The notes under the pieces were generated by a model that was not told where the DNA came from, searched no databases, and was given only the letters and a program-made list of their open reading frames with translations. Positions 44,300-53,849 of a stretch of DNA of 64,000 nucleotides are shown in pieces. The stretch comes from Legionella sp. PC997 (GTDB taxonomy: Bacteria > Pseudomonadota > Gammaproteobacteria > Legionellales > Legionellaceae). How positions within the stretch are numbered: position 1 is the stretch's first letter; every line of letters begins with the position of its first letter. The stretch covers positions 729,001 to 793,000 of the forward strand of contig NZ_CP059576.1 in assembly GCF_014109825.1 (NCBI RefSeq), written 5' to 3'. Both the position numbers and the translations under genes were made by a program.

Positions 44300-45364
44300 A
44301 TGTTTTTGGCAATTATCGCCATTATTCTCACATTGATTCTGGTTGTTGGAATACATGAGGGGGGGCATGCATTAGTAGCCCGTATATTTTCAGTAAAAAT
44401 CAAAAAAATTTCTATCGGTTTTGGGAAGCCGTTATTAGTTTGGCAAAGTCGAAGTGGTTGTGAATGGGTATGGGCCTTTTTTCCATTAGGTGGTTATGTT
44501 CAATTAGAAAATACGCGGATTAGTCCTGTAGATCCTAAAGATCATTCCGTATGTTTTGATAAAAAACCAATTTGGCAGCGTATTCTTATTTTATTAGCGG
44601 GAGCGGTAGCTAATCTGATTACCGCCTGGTTTGCTTTTATCCTGGTGTATAGCATAGGCCTTACCTATACGATGCCAGAAATCAAAGAAGTACTTCCCAA
44701 CAGTACTGCAGCACAAAAAGGAATGCTTCCTGGGGACAAATTCAAATCAATTAACGGTTCTGCTACTCCGACTTGGAGCGATGTGGGAATGAGTTTGGTA
44801 ACTCTTTGGGGAAAGGATAATATTCCAGTTACGCTGATTCGGGCTGATGGTCAAGAGTCAAATACCACACTTGACTTAAGCCATCAGCAGTTTCATGGGA
44901 CAAAAATATCTTTATTGACGGAATTAGGAATTAAACCGAATTTATCTGCACCAAAAAATACATTGCGGGCATCATCCCTTATGGATGCCATACATAAAAC
45001 GAATGCATTTATGGGGAACATGGTTTATTTTTTTCTGATGATATTGAAACAATTACTGACCGGAGTGATCCCTTTTTCAGTCTTATTAGGACCCTTAGGT
45101 ATTTTTGCAGCGTCAGTGGCTTCACTCACCCAAGGAATGGTGGTTTTTCTATTCTTCATAGCCAGTTTAAGTTTGGCGGTTGCAGTAGTTAACCTATTCC
45201 CTATCCCTGGTTTGGATGGAGGCTCTATAGTGTATGCGCTCATTGAAAAAGTTCGTGGAAAAGCGGTCTCTGTACCTATGGAACTTTTATTGCATCGATT
45301 GGCATTTATAATATTTTGTGTCTTGTTGGTCCATTTAATAATGAATGATCTGCAGCGAATCTAA
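44300..45364 (+). CDS. Site-2 protease (M50, RseP-like, single PDZ)
   Basis: This 354-residue intramembrane zinc metalloprotease has HEGGH (an HExxH site) in the first helix, FFPLGGYVQ, one PDZ domain (about residues 120-190, AAQKGMLPGDKFKSING), and the third metal ligand in NLFPIPGLDGGS. RseP of E. coli is about 450 residues with two PDZ domains and lies between ispC/cdsA and bamA. This one is shorter, has one PDZ and a different neighbourhood, so it may be a second paralogue with another substrate. Confidence 0.88.
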   Translation: MFLAIIAIILTLILVVGIHEGGHALVARIFSVKIKKISIGFGKPLLVWQSRSGCEWVWAFFPLGGYVQLENTRISPVDPKDHSVCFDKKPIWQRILILLAGAVANLITAWFAFILVYSIGLTYTMPEIKEVLPNSTAAQKGMLPGDKFKSINGSATPTWSDVGMSLVTLWGKDNIPVTLIRADGQESNTTLDLSHQQFHGTKISLLTELGIKPNLSAPKNTLRASSLMDAIHKTNAFMGNMVYFFLMILKQLLTGVIPFSVLLGPLGIFAASVASLTQGMVVFLFFIASLSLAVAVVNLFPIPGLDGGSIVYALIEKVRGKAVSVPMELLLHRLAFIIFCVLLVHLIMNDLQRI

Positions 45365-45457
45365 ATTATTTTCGATCTAGCTATTGCTCATGGGTGATTT
45401 ACTTTCTCCTTGGAGGCCAATTACAATTGAGCACTTTAGATAAAAATGGGACAAATC

Positions 45458-45817
45458 ATGTATCGAAAATTGCAAAAAGAAGAGCCAGTCGAACGGCAAA
45501 CATCAAGTTATAAGCGTTTTTTTTCGACAGAAAAAAAGAAAAAAGGAGAATGTGATAGGATTCAAATTAAGATTGAAAATACTCACTTAAATATTGATAG
45601 AGGTAGCTTTGAAGGCAGTATTGGAGCAGCAGAAGAAGCAATTCAATCTTTTGCAGATCACCATGAGATATCCTATAAATCTCTTGGACATGGTAATGCA
45701 ACATTGATTGTTCAAGGAATGGAGCATGGCATTACACCCTATGGTATTGATATTTCCATGATGTTGAAATTTTGTAATATTGATGAGTCACAATTAACCC
45801 AGAAACTGGATATATAA
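45458..45817 (+). CDS. Unknown 119-aa protein
   Basis: This is a 119-residue soluble protein with a basic N-terminal segment (SSYKRFFSTEKKKKGE) and an alpha/beta remainder with IQIKIENTHLNID and NATLIVQGMEHG. The start at 45458 (MYRKLQKEE) is preferred to 45446. It has no motif I recognise. It is 90 bp after the site-2 protease on the same strand, with a weak ribosome-binding site. It could be a Legionella-specific protein. Confidence 0.55.
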   Translation: MYRKLQKEEPVERQTSSYKRFFSTEKKKKGECDRIQIKIENTHLNIDRGSFEGSIGAAEEAIQSFADHHEISYKSLGHGNATLIVQGMEHGITPYGIDISMMLKFCNIDESQLTQKLDI

Positions 45818-45836
45818 TAAAACCTTCAGCTCTTAT

Positions 45837-45861
45837 CCGAGGTCCAGCAGCTTGACCTCGG
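45837..45861. terminator. Hairpin between the 119-aa gene and comF
   Basis: CCGAGGTC and GACCTCGG pair over a 9-base loop. It lies between convergent genes. No clear T-run follows on either strand, so termination is only likely. Confidence 0.45.
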
Positions 45862-45952
45862 AATCCAAAAGCATTGCTCTACAATCCTGGAAACCGCGGG
45901 GAGTAGACTAAGAGGGGCACTAAAGTGGCAGCGAAACCCTGGATCCGGATTT

Positions 45953-46654
45953 TTATAATTTACCCACCGTACGTGCACAGCACCATACATCTACCAGTTT
46001 TACTCCCGACTTTTTTAAAGTCAATGCCAGCTCATTTGCAGTGCTTCCGGTCGTTAAGAGATCATCAATAATTGCTACATGATGCCATGGAAGTTTTTTT
46101 GTTTTAAACGCATGGCGTAGATTTCTTTGTCGGTGTTCTCCATCAAGACTTGCCTGAGGTTCTGTATTAATGATTTTTTGGCAACTGGTTAAATCATAGG
46201 GTAACTGGAGTTTTTTGGCGAGTAAACGAACTAAAACGGCAGCATGATTAAATCCACGTGCCTTGATCCGTTGCGGATGCATGGGGACTGGGATTAAACA
46301 TTGGGGCTTCGTTTCATGACCGAGAGAATTCACAATCAAGTGACTTAAAAAAGAACCCAGATAAAGACCATTATGGTATTTAAATTGATGCAAAAGACTA
46401 CGCAGTGGCTCTTCAAAAATGTAATGAATAATTGTTCGATCGAAATAAGGAGTTTTTTTAATACAGCGACCGCAGACTAACAGATGCGTATCAGGTAAAG
46501 GATAAGCGCAGTAATGACACGCAGGGCCTAAACGAGTCAGGAGCTCAATACACGCGTTGCATACCGCCATTTTGCAATTATGAAATTGGTTGCATAGAGC
46601 ACATATTGAGTACAAGCGTAAACTTTGTGTTAAACTCCATATTTTCTGGCGCAC
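45953..46654 (-). CDS. comF: ComF-family phosphoribosyltransferase
   Basis: This 233-residue protein has an N-terminal zinc-finger region (CALCN, CNACIE, CHYCAY, CGRC) and a C-terminal PRTase fold with VAIIDDLLTTGSTANEL, the PRPP-binding loop. ComF is needed for natural transformation, and Legionella pneumophila is competent and requires ComF. It is divergent from bioC. Confidence 0.93.
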   Translation of the reverse strand: MRQKIWSLTQSLRLYSICALCNQFHNCKMAVCNACIELLTRLGPACHYCAYPLPDTHLLVCGRCIKKTPYFDRTIIHYIFEEPLRSLLHQFKYHNGLYLGSFLSHLIVNSLGHETKPQCLIPVPMHPQRIKARGFNHAAVLVRLLAKKLQLPYDLTSCQKIINTEPQASLDGEHRQRNLRHAFKTKKLPWHHVAIIDDLLTTGSTANELALTLKKSGVKLVDVWCCARTVGKL

Positions 46655-46691
46655 GAGCGTTGGAATCCATTAATTTTTTCCTGGTTTTATA

Positions 46692-47549
46692 ATGGCTGTT
46701 ATCTACGAAATTAGCAAGGCATTTAATCAACATGCCGCTGAATATGAACGTACTGCTAAGGTACAACAAGAAATTGGAGTACGGTTACTCGATCGATTAC
46801 AGTATTTGAATATGAAGCCGCAGCGTATTCTTGACCTAGGATGTGGGCCGGGCTTTTTTTCTTATGAATTGAGTAAAATGTATCCAAAGTCCCAAGTTAT
46901 TGGTTTGGATTTGGCTCAGCTTATGTTAATCCAGGCACAAAAAAAACAAGGTTGGCGACGCAAATGGCCTTTAGTAGCAGCAGATATGTTGCATATGCCA
47001 TTTGTTACAGGCACATTTGATTTAATCTTTGCCAACCAAGTTATTCACTGGGGCGGTCCTTTGCAGCGAGTTTTTCGAGAATTGAATCGAGTCATGAATG
47101 CCAATGGATGTTTGATGTTTACTACCTTGGGACCAGATACCTTTAAAGAATTGAAACATGCCTGGTCCGGAGTAAATAAGTATGCTCATGTGAATGAGTT
47201 TGCCGACATGCATGATGTAGGGGATTTCTTAATGTCAGAGCATTTTTTGGAACCAGTGGTCGATATGGAAGTATTGGCAGTGCATTATGAAACATTGCCC
47301 CAGTTATTACATGCTTTAAAAGCTCAAGGAGTAATCAATATTAATCCGCAACGAAACCAAGGTTTAACCGGGAAAACAGCTTGGCAACAATTCGAACAAA
47401 ATTATTCTACCCAGCAAACTGCTAATGGAAAGTATCCATTGACCTATGAAGTCGTGTACGGACATGCCTGGAAGGGAGAACAAAGAAAGACAGAACTCGG
47501 GGTTGAAACCATGATCCCTATTTCACAGATAATAAGACGCAAGAGCTAA
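46692..47549 (+). CDS. bioC: Malonyl-ACP O-methyltransferase BioC
   Basis: This 285-residue SAM methyltransferase starts biotin synthesis by masking malonyl-ACP. It has the N-terminal FNQHAAEYERTAKVQQEIG helix typical of BioC, ILDLGCGPGFFSYEL, VIGLDLAQLML, and FANQVIHW. Other bio genes are not adjacent here. It is divergent from comF by 37 bp, so the promoters must overlap. Confidence 0.88.
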   Translation: MAVIYEISKAFNQHAAEYERTAKVQQEIGVRLLDRLQYLNMKPQRILDLGCGPGFFSYELSKMYPKSQVIGLDLAQLMLIQAQKKQGWRRKWPLVAADMLHMPFVTGTFDLIFANQVIHWGGPLQRVFRELNRVMNANGCLMFTTLGPDTFKELKHAWSGVNKYAHVNEFADMHDVGDFLMSEHFLEPVVDMEVLAVHYETLPQLLHALKAQGVININPQRNQGLTGKTAWQQFEQNYSTQQTANGKYPLTYEVVYGHAWKGEQRKTELGVETMIPISQIIRRKS

Positions 47550-47553
47550 ATAT

Positions 47554-48969
47554 CTATTTTTTCTTAATTGCTTGATATTCTTGTAATGCTCTTTTCCTTG
47601 CTAGATTATGATCTATTATTGGTAGAGGATAATCTTGGCCTAGAGTGATGGGTAACTCATTTTGAGGGGCTTCCCAAGGTTTGTGAATCCATTTATTGGG
47701 AACCTGCGTTAATTCCGGTATCCATGTTTTAACGTATTTACCGAGGGGATCGAATTTTTCTCCTTGGAGTATGGGGTTGAAAATACGAAAGTAAGGTGCG
47801 GAATCAGTCCCTGTTCCCGCTATCCATTGCCAACTGGTGGAATTGTTTGCTAAATCAGCATCAAGAAGTGTGTACCAAAACCATTTAGCTCCTTCTCGCC
47901 AATCGATTAATAAATCTTTAACCAGGAAAGAGGCAACAATCATTCGTACTCGGTTATGCATGTAGCCGGTCCTCCATAATTCCCGCATCCCCGCATCGAC
48001 AATTGGAAATCCGGTTAAGCCTTGCTGCCAGAGTTTGAGTTGTTTCTTATTTTTTTGCCATGAAAAAGCATTGAACTCTTGACGAAAATTTTCATGAGGT
48101 AAATTCGGAACATGGTAAAGTAAATGATAGGAAAACTCTCTCCAACCTAGTTCTGTTTGAAAGCATTCCACCGAACTTAAATTATATTTTTTTTGAAACT
48201 GGATTTGTTCGATTGCTCTCCATATTTGCCAAGGGCTGATTTCACCAAAATGTAAATGGGGTGATAGACGGGAGGTACCTTCTTGACTCGGTTCGTCACG
48301 AGATTTTTTATAATTTTGTAAGTGATTTTGAATAAAAAAATCCAGCTTTTTCTGGGCTCCAAGCTCACCGGGTTCCCAAAACTCATGAAATTCTTTTGCC
48401 CAATCAGGTTTTTTAGGTAAGAGGTTCCATTCGGCTAGATTTTCTGAACTTGTGTTAAGGCTATTAGGCCAATTATGAATTACAAGATAATTGGGTAGTT
48501 CAATTTGCTGTAAACATTGTTTCCAAAATGGGGTAAACACTTTAAAGTACTCGCCGCTTTTATTTTTGATAGTCCACGGCTCATTAAGCAAACTCCCGTT
48601 GAACGAGGTGACTTTTATACCTAAGGTAGTCAACTCATTCTTAATGTGTTTATCCCGTGCAATACGTGCTGGCTCATAACATCGATTCCAATAAATCTCA
48701 GTAATTGCATGGTGTTCGATGAGTTTTTTTAAAATCTGTAATGCATTTCCTTTTTTAAAGCATAGCTTCAGACCCTGTTTTTTTAATTCATTTTGCAAAC
48801 TAGCGAGGCTATGATGTAGCCACCAACCTTGAGATCCACCAATTAATTCGTCGAGGTCTTCTAAAATGTAAAGAGGTATGATCGTGCGATTATTTTTACA
48901 CGCTGTATACAATGCTGGATTATCATGACAGCGCAAGTCTTGACGAAACCATACAATTGCAATTGACAT
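47554..48969 (-). CDS. phrB: Deoxyribodipyrimidine photolyase
   Basis: This 471-residue flavoenzyme repairs pyrimidine dimers with light. It has the N-terminal antenna domain (IVWFRQDLRCHDNPAL) and the FAD-binding domain with GLTGFPIVDAGMRELWRTGYMHNRVRMIVASFLVKDLL and WQWIAGTGTDSAPYFRIFNP. The tryptophan-rich elements are as in CPD class I photolyases. It is convergent with bioC (4-bp gap). Confidence 0.94.
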   Translation of the reverse strand: MSIAIVWFRQDLRCHDNPALYTACKNNRTIIPLYILEDLDELIGGSQGWWLHHSLASLQNELKKQGLKLCFKKGNALQILKKLIEHHAITEIYWNRCYEPARIARDKHIKNELTTLGIKVTSFNGSLLNEPWTIKNKSGEYFKVFTPFWKQCLQQIELPNYLVIHNWPNSLNTSSENLAEWNLLPKKPDWAKEFHEFWEPGELGAQKKLDFFIQNHLQNYKKSRDEPSQEGTSRLSPHLHFGEISPWQIWRAIEQIQFQKKYNLSSVECFQTELGWREFSYHLLYHVPNLPHENFRQEFNAFSWQKNKKQLKLWQQGLTGFPIVDAGMRELWRTGYMHNRVRMIVASFLVKDLLIDWREGAKWFWYTLLDADLANNSTSWQWIAGTGTDSAPYFRIFNPILQGEKFDPLGKYVKTWIPELTQVPNKWIHKPWEAPQNELPITLGQDYPLPIIDHNLARKRALQEYQAIKKK

Positions 48970-49054
48970 TCCTGATTCCTTTTAGGCATGGATTAACTTG
49001 AAATGACGGTAATTATTCGCTTTAACATTACTTTAGCAATATAACTGAATTTTA

Positions 49055-49936
49055 CTAACTATCCAGTTTACTACGTTCGTGTAATTGTTGGGTTAAGTCA
49101 ATCAATGCAAGTGCTTTCTGATCAAATATTTTGAGCGCATCGAATGCAATTTGATAATGCGCGTTAATTTCTTCTTCCAATTTACTTTTTGAATATAAGG
49201 TGGCAAATGTGGTTTTTTGGTTTGCCAAGTCAGAAGAGCGGCCTTTACCCAAGTCTGCAGGAGCATAATAATCTAAGTAGTCATCTTGCATTTGAAACAC
49301 CAGACCTAAATGACTGGCATAAGTCCTTAAAGCAACTTGATGTACTTTGGATACTGTATGGGCATTTAGGACCATTTCAATGCACGCTAAAATAAGTCGA
49401 CCCGTTTTAAGATAGTGGATTTCTCTCAGTTGTTTTTCGCTAGTAGAAGATTTCGCTAATTCAGACAAATCTAGGCTTTGTCCACTCACCATACCGCTAA
49501 TGCCGCTAGCTTTAACCAGTTCAAGAGTCACCGCAATAACTTGTTGGGGTTCAATTAGCGGAGAAAGATGGGTCAAGAGAACTTCAACTGCCAAGGGTTG
49601 CATGCCATCACCGGCTAAAATGGCTGTTGCCTCATCAAAGGCTTTATGACAGCTCGGTTTACCACGACGCAAATCATCATTGTCCATAGCAGGAAGATCA
49701 TCATGAATTAAAGAATAACAATGCGTTAATTCAATTGCGGCAGCAATAACATCGAGAATTTTTAGATCCAGATCCAGCAACTCTCCAGTTAAATAGACTA
49801 AAATAGGTCTAATTCTCTTTCCACCGGTGAACAGGGAATAATTAATTGCAGAACGTATCGTTGTGGCAGGTACAGAAGAGTTATTGATTATTTGTTTGAG
49901 AAATTCTTCATGCCGTTTTATGTAATTACTTATCAC
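49055..49936 (-). CDS. ispA: Farnesyl diphosphate synthase
   Basis: This 293-residue prenyltransferase has GGKRIRPIL, the first Asp-rich motif [18 protein letters not shown], and the second Asp-rich motif DDYLD. It condenses IPP and DMAPP into farnesyl diphosphate for quinones and undecaprenyl carriers. The start overlaps the xseB stop by 11 bp, the typical xseB-ispA pair. A dxs gene would be expected next, but phrB follows on the same strand instead. Confidence 0.93.
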   Translation of the reverse strand: MISNYIKRHEEFLKQIINNSSVPATTIRSAINYSLFTGGKRIRPILVYLTGELLDLDLKILDVIAAAIELTHCYSLIHDDLPAMDNDDLRRGKPSCHKAFDEATAILAGDGMQPLAVEVLLTHLSPLIEPQQVIAVTLELVKASGISGMVSGQSLDLSELAKSSTSEKQLREIHYLKTGRLILACIEMVLNAHTVSKVHQVALRTYASHLGLVFQMQDDYLDYYAPADLGKGRSSDLANQKTTFATLYSKSKLEEEINAHYQIAFDALKIFDQKALALIDLTQQLHERSKLDS

Positions 49937-50147
49937 TTAATTGTTCATCCGAGCTGGGTTCTGCCGAGGTTAATGTTTCTATTTTCTGTTCGGCTTTTTG
50001 TAGCACATCCTGACAACTTCTAGCTAGGCTAATTCCTTTCTCAAATTGTTTCAGTGAGTCTTCTAAAGAGAGTTCGCCTTTTTCTAGTTGCCTGACAATT
50101 TCCTCTAGTTCCGTAATCGACTGCTCAAAATGCATACCTTGGCTCAT
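49926..50147 (-). CDS. xseB: Exonuclease VII small subunit
   Basis: This 73-residue helical protein has the XseB signature [30 protein letters not shown]. It forms exonuclease VII with XseA, degrading single-stranded DNA. It overlaps ispA. Confidence 0.95.
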   Translation of the reverse strand: MSQGMHFEQSITELEEIVRQLEKGELSLEDSLKQFEKGISLARSCQDVLQKAEQKIETLTSAEPSSDEQLSDK

Positions 50148-50343
50148 AGATTTTGTCCTGATTGTGCAAAATGTACTGATTATACTGAGTTGTACTCAGG
50201 ATTCAATGTCAGTAAATTAATTTTATTTGACTTGGATTTCCGGGTTACTTCGCTGCACCTAGTCTACCTCGGAATCGAGCGAGTGAAGATTCGATAGACG
50301 AAATCGTGTATATTAAACAGCAACCGAATTAGATGGAATAAGT

Positions 50344-51693
50344 ATGAAAACGAAAACCCAATTTGTATGCAGTCAATGCGCCGCAATTTTTAAGCAATGG
50401 GCCGGACAATGCACGCAGTGTGGGGTATGGAATTCTATTGCTGAAGAAGGGATGCCGGTCAATAAAAATTCGCGCAGCGGTTCTTGGGTGAATCAACGTT
50501 CGGTAATCACTGCTGTAGAAGATGTAGTTATGGATAAAGAAGTACGCATGGATTGTGGTTTATCCGAATTGAACAGAGTCCTTGGTGGCGGTTTAGTTTA
50601 TGGCTCTGTAGTTCTGATCGGGGGAGATCCGGGTATAGGTAAATCCACTTTGTTACTGCAAACTTTGGCAAATCTCTCCATGCAGGAAACCGTTTTATAT
50701 GTCACTGGTGAAGAATCCTTACAGCAAGTAGCGATGCGTGCCAAACGCCTGGGATTGCCTTTGGCCGGTTTGAGGCTTTTAGCGGAGACACAGGTTGAAT
50801 CAATTATTGCTCATGCCCAAAAAGAAAGTCCCAAAGTTATTGTTATCGATTCCATTCAAACAATTTTTACGGAAAATATAAGTTCTGCTCCAGGAGGAGT
50901 AAGCCAGGTACGTGAGTCGGCCGCTCAATTGGTTCGTTTCGCGAAGCTAACCCAGACCGCAGTGTTTCTAGTTGGACATGTAACGAAGGAAGGCGCTTTA
51001 GCCGGTCCACGAGTTTTGGAGCATATGGTAGACAGCGTTTTGTATTTTGAAGGTCAAAGTGACAGCCGGTTCCGAGTCATTCGTGCCATTAAAAATCGTT
51101 TTGGTGCAGTCAATGAGCTGGGTGTGTTTGCAATGACGGACAAGGGTCTAAAAGAAGTGGCCAATCCTTCAGCGATTTTTTTATCGCGTCAACCAGAGCC
51201 TACTGCAGGTAGTGCAGTGATGGTTACTTGGGAAGGGTCGCGTCCAATGCTGGTAGAAGTTCAAGCGCTAGTGGATGAAGCGCATGGGCAGCAATCCAAA
51301 CGTGTAACAGTTGGACTTGAGTCCAATCGCTTGGCTATTTTACTGGCTGTTTTACATCGACATGGAGGAATTGCTACCTACGATCAAGATATTTTTATTA
51401 ATGTAGTAGGGGGTGTGAAAGTGACGGAAACAGGATCTGATTTGGCTTTATTAGCCGCCGTAGTGTCGAGTTTACGTAATCGAATTTTTGATCGGGAAAC
51501 CATTATCTTTGGGGAAGTTGGATTGGCCGGTGAAATTAGACCCGTACAAAGTGGACAAGAACGATTAAAAGAAGCAGCAAAACATGGTTTTAAACGAGCA
51601 ATAGTGCCTTTTGCCAATGCACCCAAACAGCAAAACTCGTCAATGCTGATCGAACCCGTTAAATATTTACACGAAGTTTTGGAAAAAATGTAA
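50344..51693 (+). CDS. radA: DNA repair protein RadA
   Basis: This 449-residue RecA-like branch-migration ATPase has an N-terminal zinc finger (CSQCAAIFKQWAGQCTQC), Walker A GGDPGIGKSTLLLQ, VIDSIQTIF, the RadA KNRFG motif (IKNRFGAVNELG) and a C-terminal Lon-protease-like domain. It acts in recombination and, in competent bacteria, in transformation. Confidence 0.96.
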   Translation: MKTKTQFVCSQCAAIFKQWAGQCTQCGVWNSIAEEGMPVNKNSRSGSWVNQRSVITAVEDVVMDKEVRMDCGLSELNRVLGGGLVYGSVVLIGGDPGIGKSTLLLQTLANLSMQETVLYVTGEESLQQVAMRAKRLGLPLAGLRLLAETQVESIIAHAQKESPKVIVIDSIQTIFTENISSAPGGVSQVRESAAQLVRFAKLTQTAVFLVGHVTKEGALAGPRVLEHMVDSVLYFEGQSDSRFRVIRAIKNRFGAVNELGVFAMTDKGLKEVANPSAIFLSRQPEPTAGSAVMVTWEGSRPMLVEVQALVDEAHGQQSKRVTVGLESNRLAILLAVLHRHGGIATYDQDIFINVVGGVKVTETGSDLALLAAVVSSLRNRIFDRETIIFGEVGLAGEIRPVQSGQERLKEAAKHGFKRAIVPFANAPKQQNSSMLIEPVKYLHEVLEKM

Positions 51694-51856
51694 TTCTACA
51701 ATAGAAGCCTGAGTGCGCGCACTTGGGTTACGGCTTGGCCTGCACCTAAACCATACGCTTGGATCTCATTCCTATATGTAACGTTTCAAGAATTTATGAC
51801 ATGATGGGTGAATAAAGTCTTTACCTTTTTTGATGCAATCAACGATAGGAGCAATG

Positions 51857-53785
51857 ATGACTTTTCCAGCCAAGCTAAAATTTGATTTTATGGATATGCT
51901 AACCCGCAACAAAATTTCGTTTAGTCAGGGGTGGACGAATTTTATGGGCAACGTACGTAATCCCTCTGCCGTAGTTGTTGATGTAGACAAAAAAGCACAA
52001 GTCCAATTAATCATGAAAGAACTAGCCCGGATGAATAAGGACCGGACTCCTAAAGATAAAATTACCTTAAGAGTGACTGCCGGTTGGGAAGATAAAGATA
52101 AAAGCTTGAGCTGTTGTTTATTTCCGTGGTCCAAAGTCCAAGCAGCAGAATATGGTAAAGGCAGTTTCTCTTTTTCAGAAGTGGTAGGAGGAAGAGCATC
52201 GCCTGAAGGTGAAGGCACCGACATTATTCTTCGTTTTAAAAAGAAATTTCACAAAGCCAAAGTTCTGGGTCCTCTTCATACGAAACCAGCATGGCTAAAT
52301 CCCAACAATCCAATTCATCAACTTCAAGCTTTTTTGGTTGAAGTAAGTGCTGGAATGCAAATAGCTGAATATGCGGAATTTTTGCGCAAAAATAATTTAT
52401 CTTCTTCGACATTGAGTATGTTGAGTTGGGCAAGTTTGATTGGACTACTTGGGCCTGGAGGACATGGTACTGGCCGAGATGAACCGGCAGTAAGTAGCTT
52501 GATTGAATCAATCGAAGTGTGTGATATGGATGGGAACATTCGTGAGCTCACTCCCGAGCATCCTGATTTTCACACGTTGCGTGCTGCACATAGCGGTTTT
52601 CTAGGCGTTATTCTTAGTGTCAAAATGCGCGCGGTACAGGCTTACAATTTGCGTGAAACAATTGCAGTATTTCACAATACCGAAGAGATGAAGGGCAAGC
52701 TGGGGGATATATTAAGGAATAATCACTACGTGAGTGTTATGGGAATGCCAAGCTCTTCCCCTCTGGGTGAAAACGTTCATCAGTGGCAAGTGCGTATGTG
52801 GAATTACACTACGGATAAACCCACTCAAAAAAGTCAACCCACCTATTCACCAACAATTACATCTTTTGTTCAAGAGTTGGGATTAAGATTGGGTGAAGAT
52901 TTAATGGACTTTTTGGTTAATTCGGAGTTAAAAGGTTTATTACCCGAGTTTATGTTAATTGCTGCAGCTCAGTCGATTGAGGAACGTGGAACAAAACCTA
53001 TAGTCGATTTTGAAAATCATCTCACTCATCCTCAAGTCGCTTTCCCCGAAAAATTACGTGATGTGGATTATTTTATTCCTGTCCAAGATGATAAAGCGGG
53101 GGAACATTTAGAGGCTATTTTGCACCAAATCGAAAATCAAGTTATTAAGGCATCGAGGCTTGGGGAATATCCGATAACCTATGCAGTCTATGTTCGTTAT
53201 CTGAAAGGGACTAATGGGGGATTGTCCCCAACCGGTACGAGTAGTCCTGATGAACATATTATTGCTTTAGATGTAGTCACTCACCCCCAAACACCAGGTA
53301 TTGTACGTTTTGAAAAAGAATTTTTAGGGTTTTTGAAGGAACAAAAATTCGAAGTAAGAAATCATTTAGGAAAACAATTTCCCGCTGGGGTGATTCATTA
53401 TTCTCAGTTTTTAGATTCGAAAAACATGAAAGAATTTATCGAAGCAGCGCAACGGTGGAATGCGACACCCAATAAAAATGACGGGGCAGAGCGTTTGGCT
53501 ATGGCTCCTTTTAATACCAATTATTTCCAAGAAATGCTTGATTTAAGCCCGGCTTTGGAAGCTGAATTAAAGAATATGAGTATAAAAGAGGAACGTCTTC
53601 CCCACAAAGTGAAATCCATAGAATATACTAAAGAAGAATGTGTAAATTTTTTGATGCGTCTCTATGAGGTGGTAGATTTAATGCCAGTCCAGAGCGAGGC
53701 AGCAAAAAATGCCAAAACGATTTTTCTAAAGGCGTGTCAGAATGAATTAGAAAATCGAAGGATACGGGATTTGGTGATTTCTTAA
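51857..53785 (+). CDS. FAD-binding oxidoreductase, PCMH type
   Basis: This 642-residue protein has FAD-linked oxidase features: NVRNPSAVVVDVDKKAQVQLIM strand-helix at the N-terminus, LGPGGHGTGRDEPAVSSLIESIEV (FAD-pyrophosphate-binding block) and AHSGFLGVILSVKMRAV. It resembles lactone oxidases (D-arabinono/L-gulono-lactone type) only loosely and is longer. ATG 51857 is chosen because AGGAG lies 5 bases upstream. The substrate is unknown. It lies between radA and pilU as a single gene. Confidence 0.75.
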   Translation: MTFPAKLKFDFMDMLTRNKISFSQGWTNFMGNVRNPSAVVVDVDKKAQVQLIMKELARMNKDRTPKDKITLRVTAGWEDKDKSLSCCLFPWSKVQAAEYGKGSFSFSEVVGGRASPEGEGTDIILRFKKKFHKAKVLGPLHTKPAWLNPNNPIHQLQAFLVEVSAGMQIAEYAEFLRKNNLSSSTLSMLSWASLIGLLGPGGHGTGRDEPAVSSLIESIEVCDMDGNIRELTPEHPDFHTLRAAHSGFLGVILSVKMRAVQAYNLRETIAVFHNTEEMKGKLGDILRNNHYVSVMGMPSSSPLGENVHQWQVRMWNYTTDKPTQKSQPTYSPTITSFVQELGLRLGEDLMDFLVNSELKGLLPEFMLIAAAQSIEERGTKPIVDFENHLTHPQVAFPEKLRDVDYFIPVQDDKAGEHLEAILHQIENQVIKASRLGEYPITYAVYVRYLKGTNGGLSPTGTSSPDEHIIALDVVTHPQTPGIVRFEKEFLGFLKEQKFEVRNHLGKQFPAGVIHYSQFLDSKNMKEFIEAAQRWNATPNKNDGAERLAMAPFNTNYFQEMLDLSPALEAELKNMSIKEERLPHKVKSIEYTKEECVNFLMRLYEVVDLMPVQSEAAKNAKTIFLKACQNELENRRIRDLVIS

Positions 53786-53849
53786 CGAGTCTTACAGTGT
53801 AGTCTTGGTGTTTTACACAGGCTACACTCTGACGATGGTAGGATAATAT

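Noticed and set aside
44128-44403. Minus-strand 91-residue frame near the site-2 protease
   Set aside because: It is antisense to two supported genes and has no motif.
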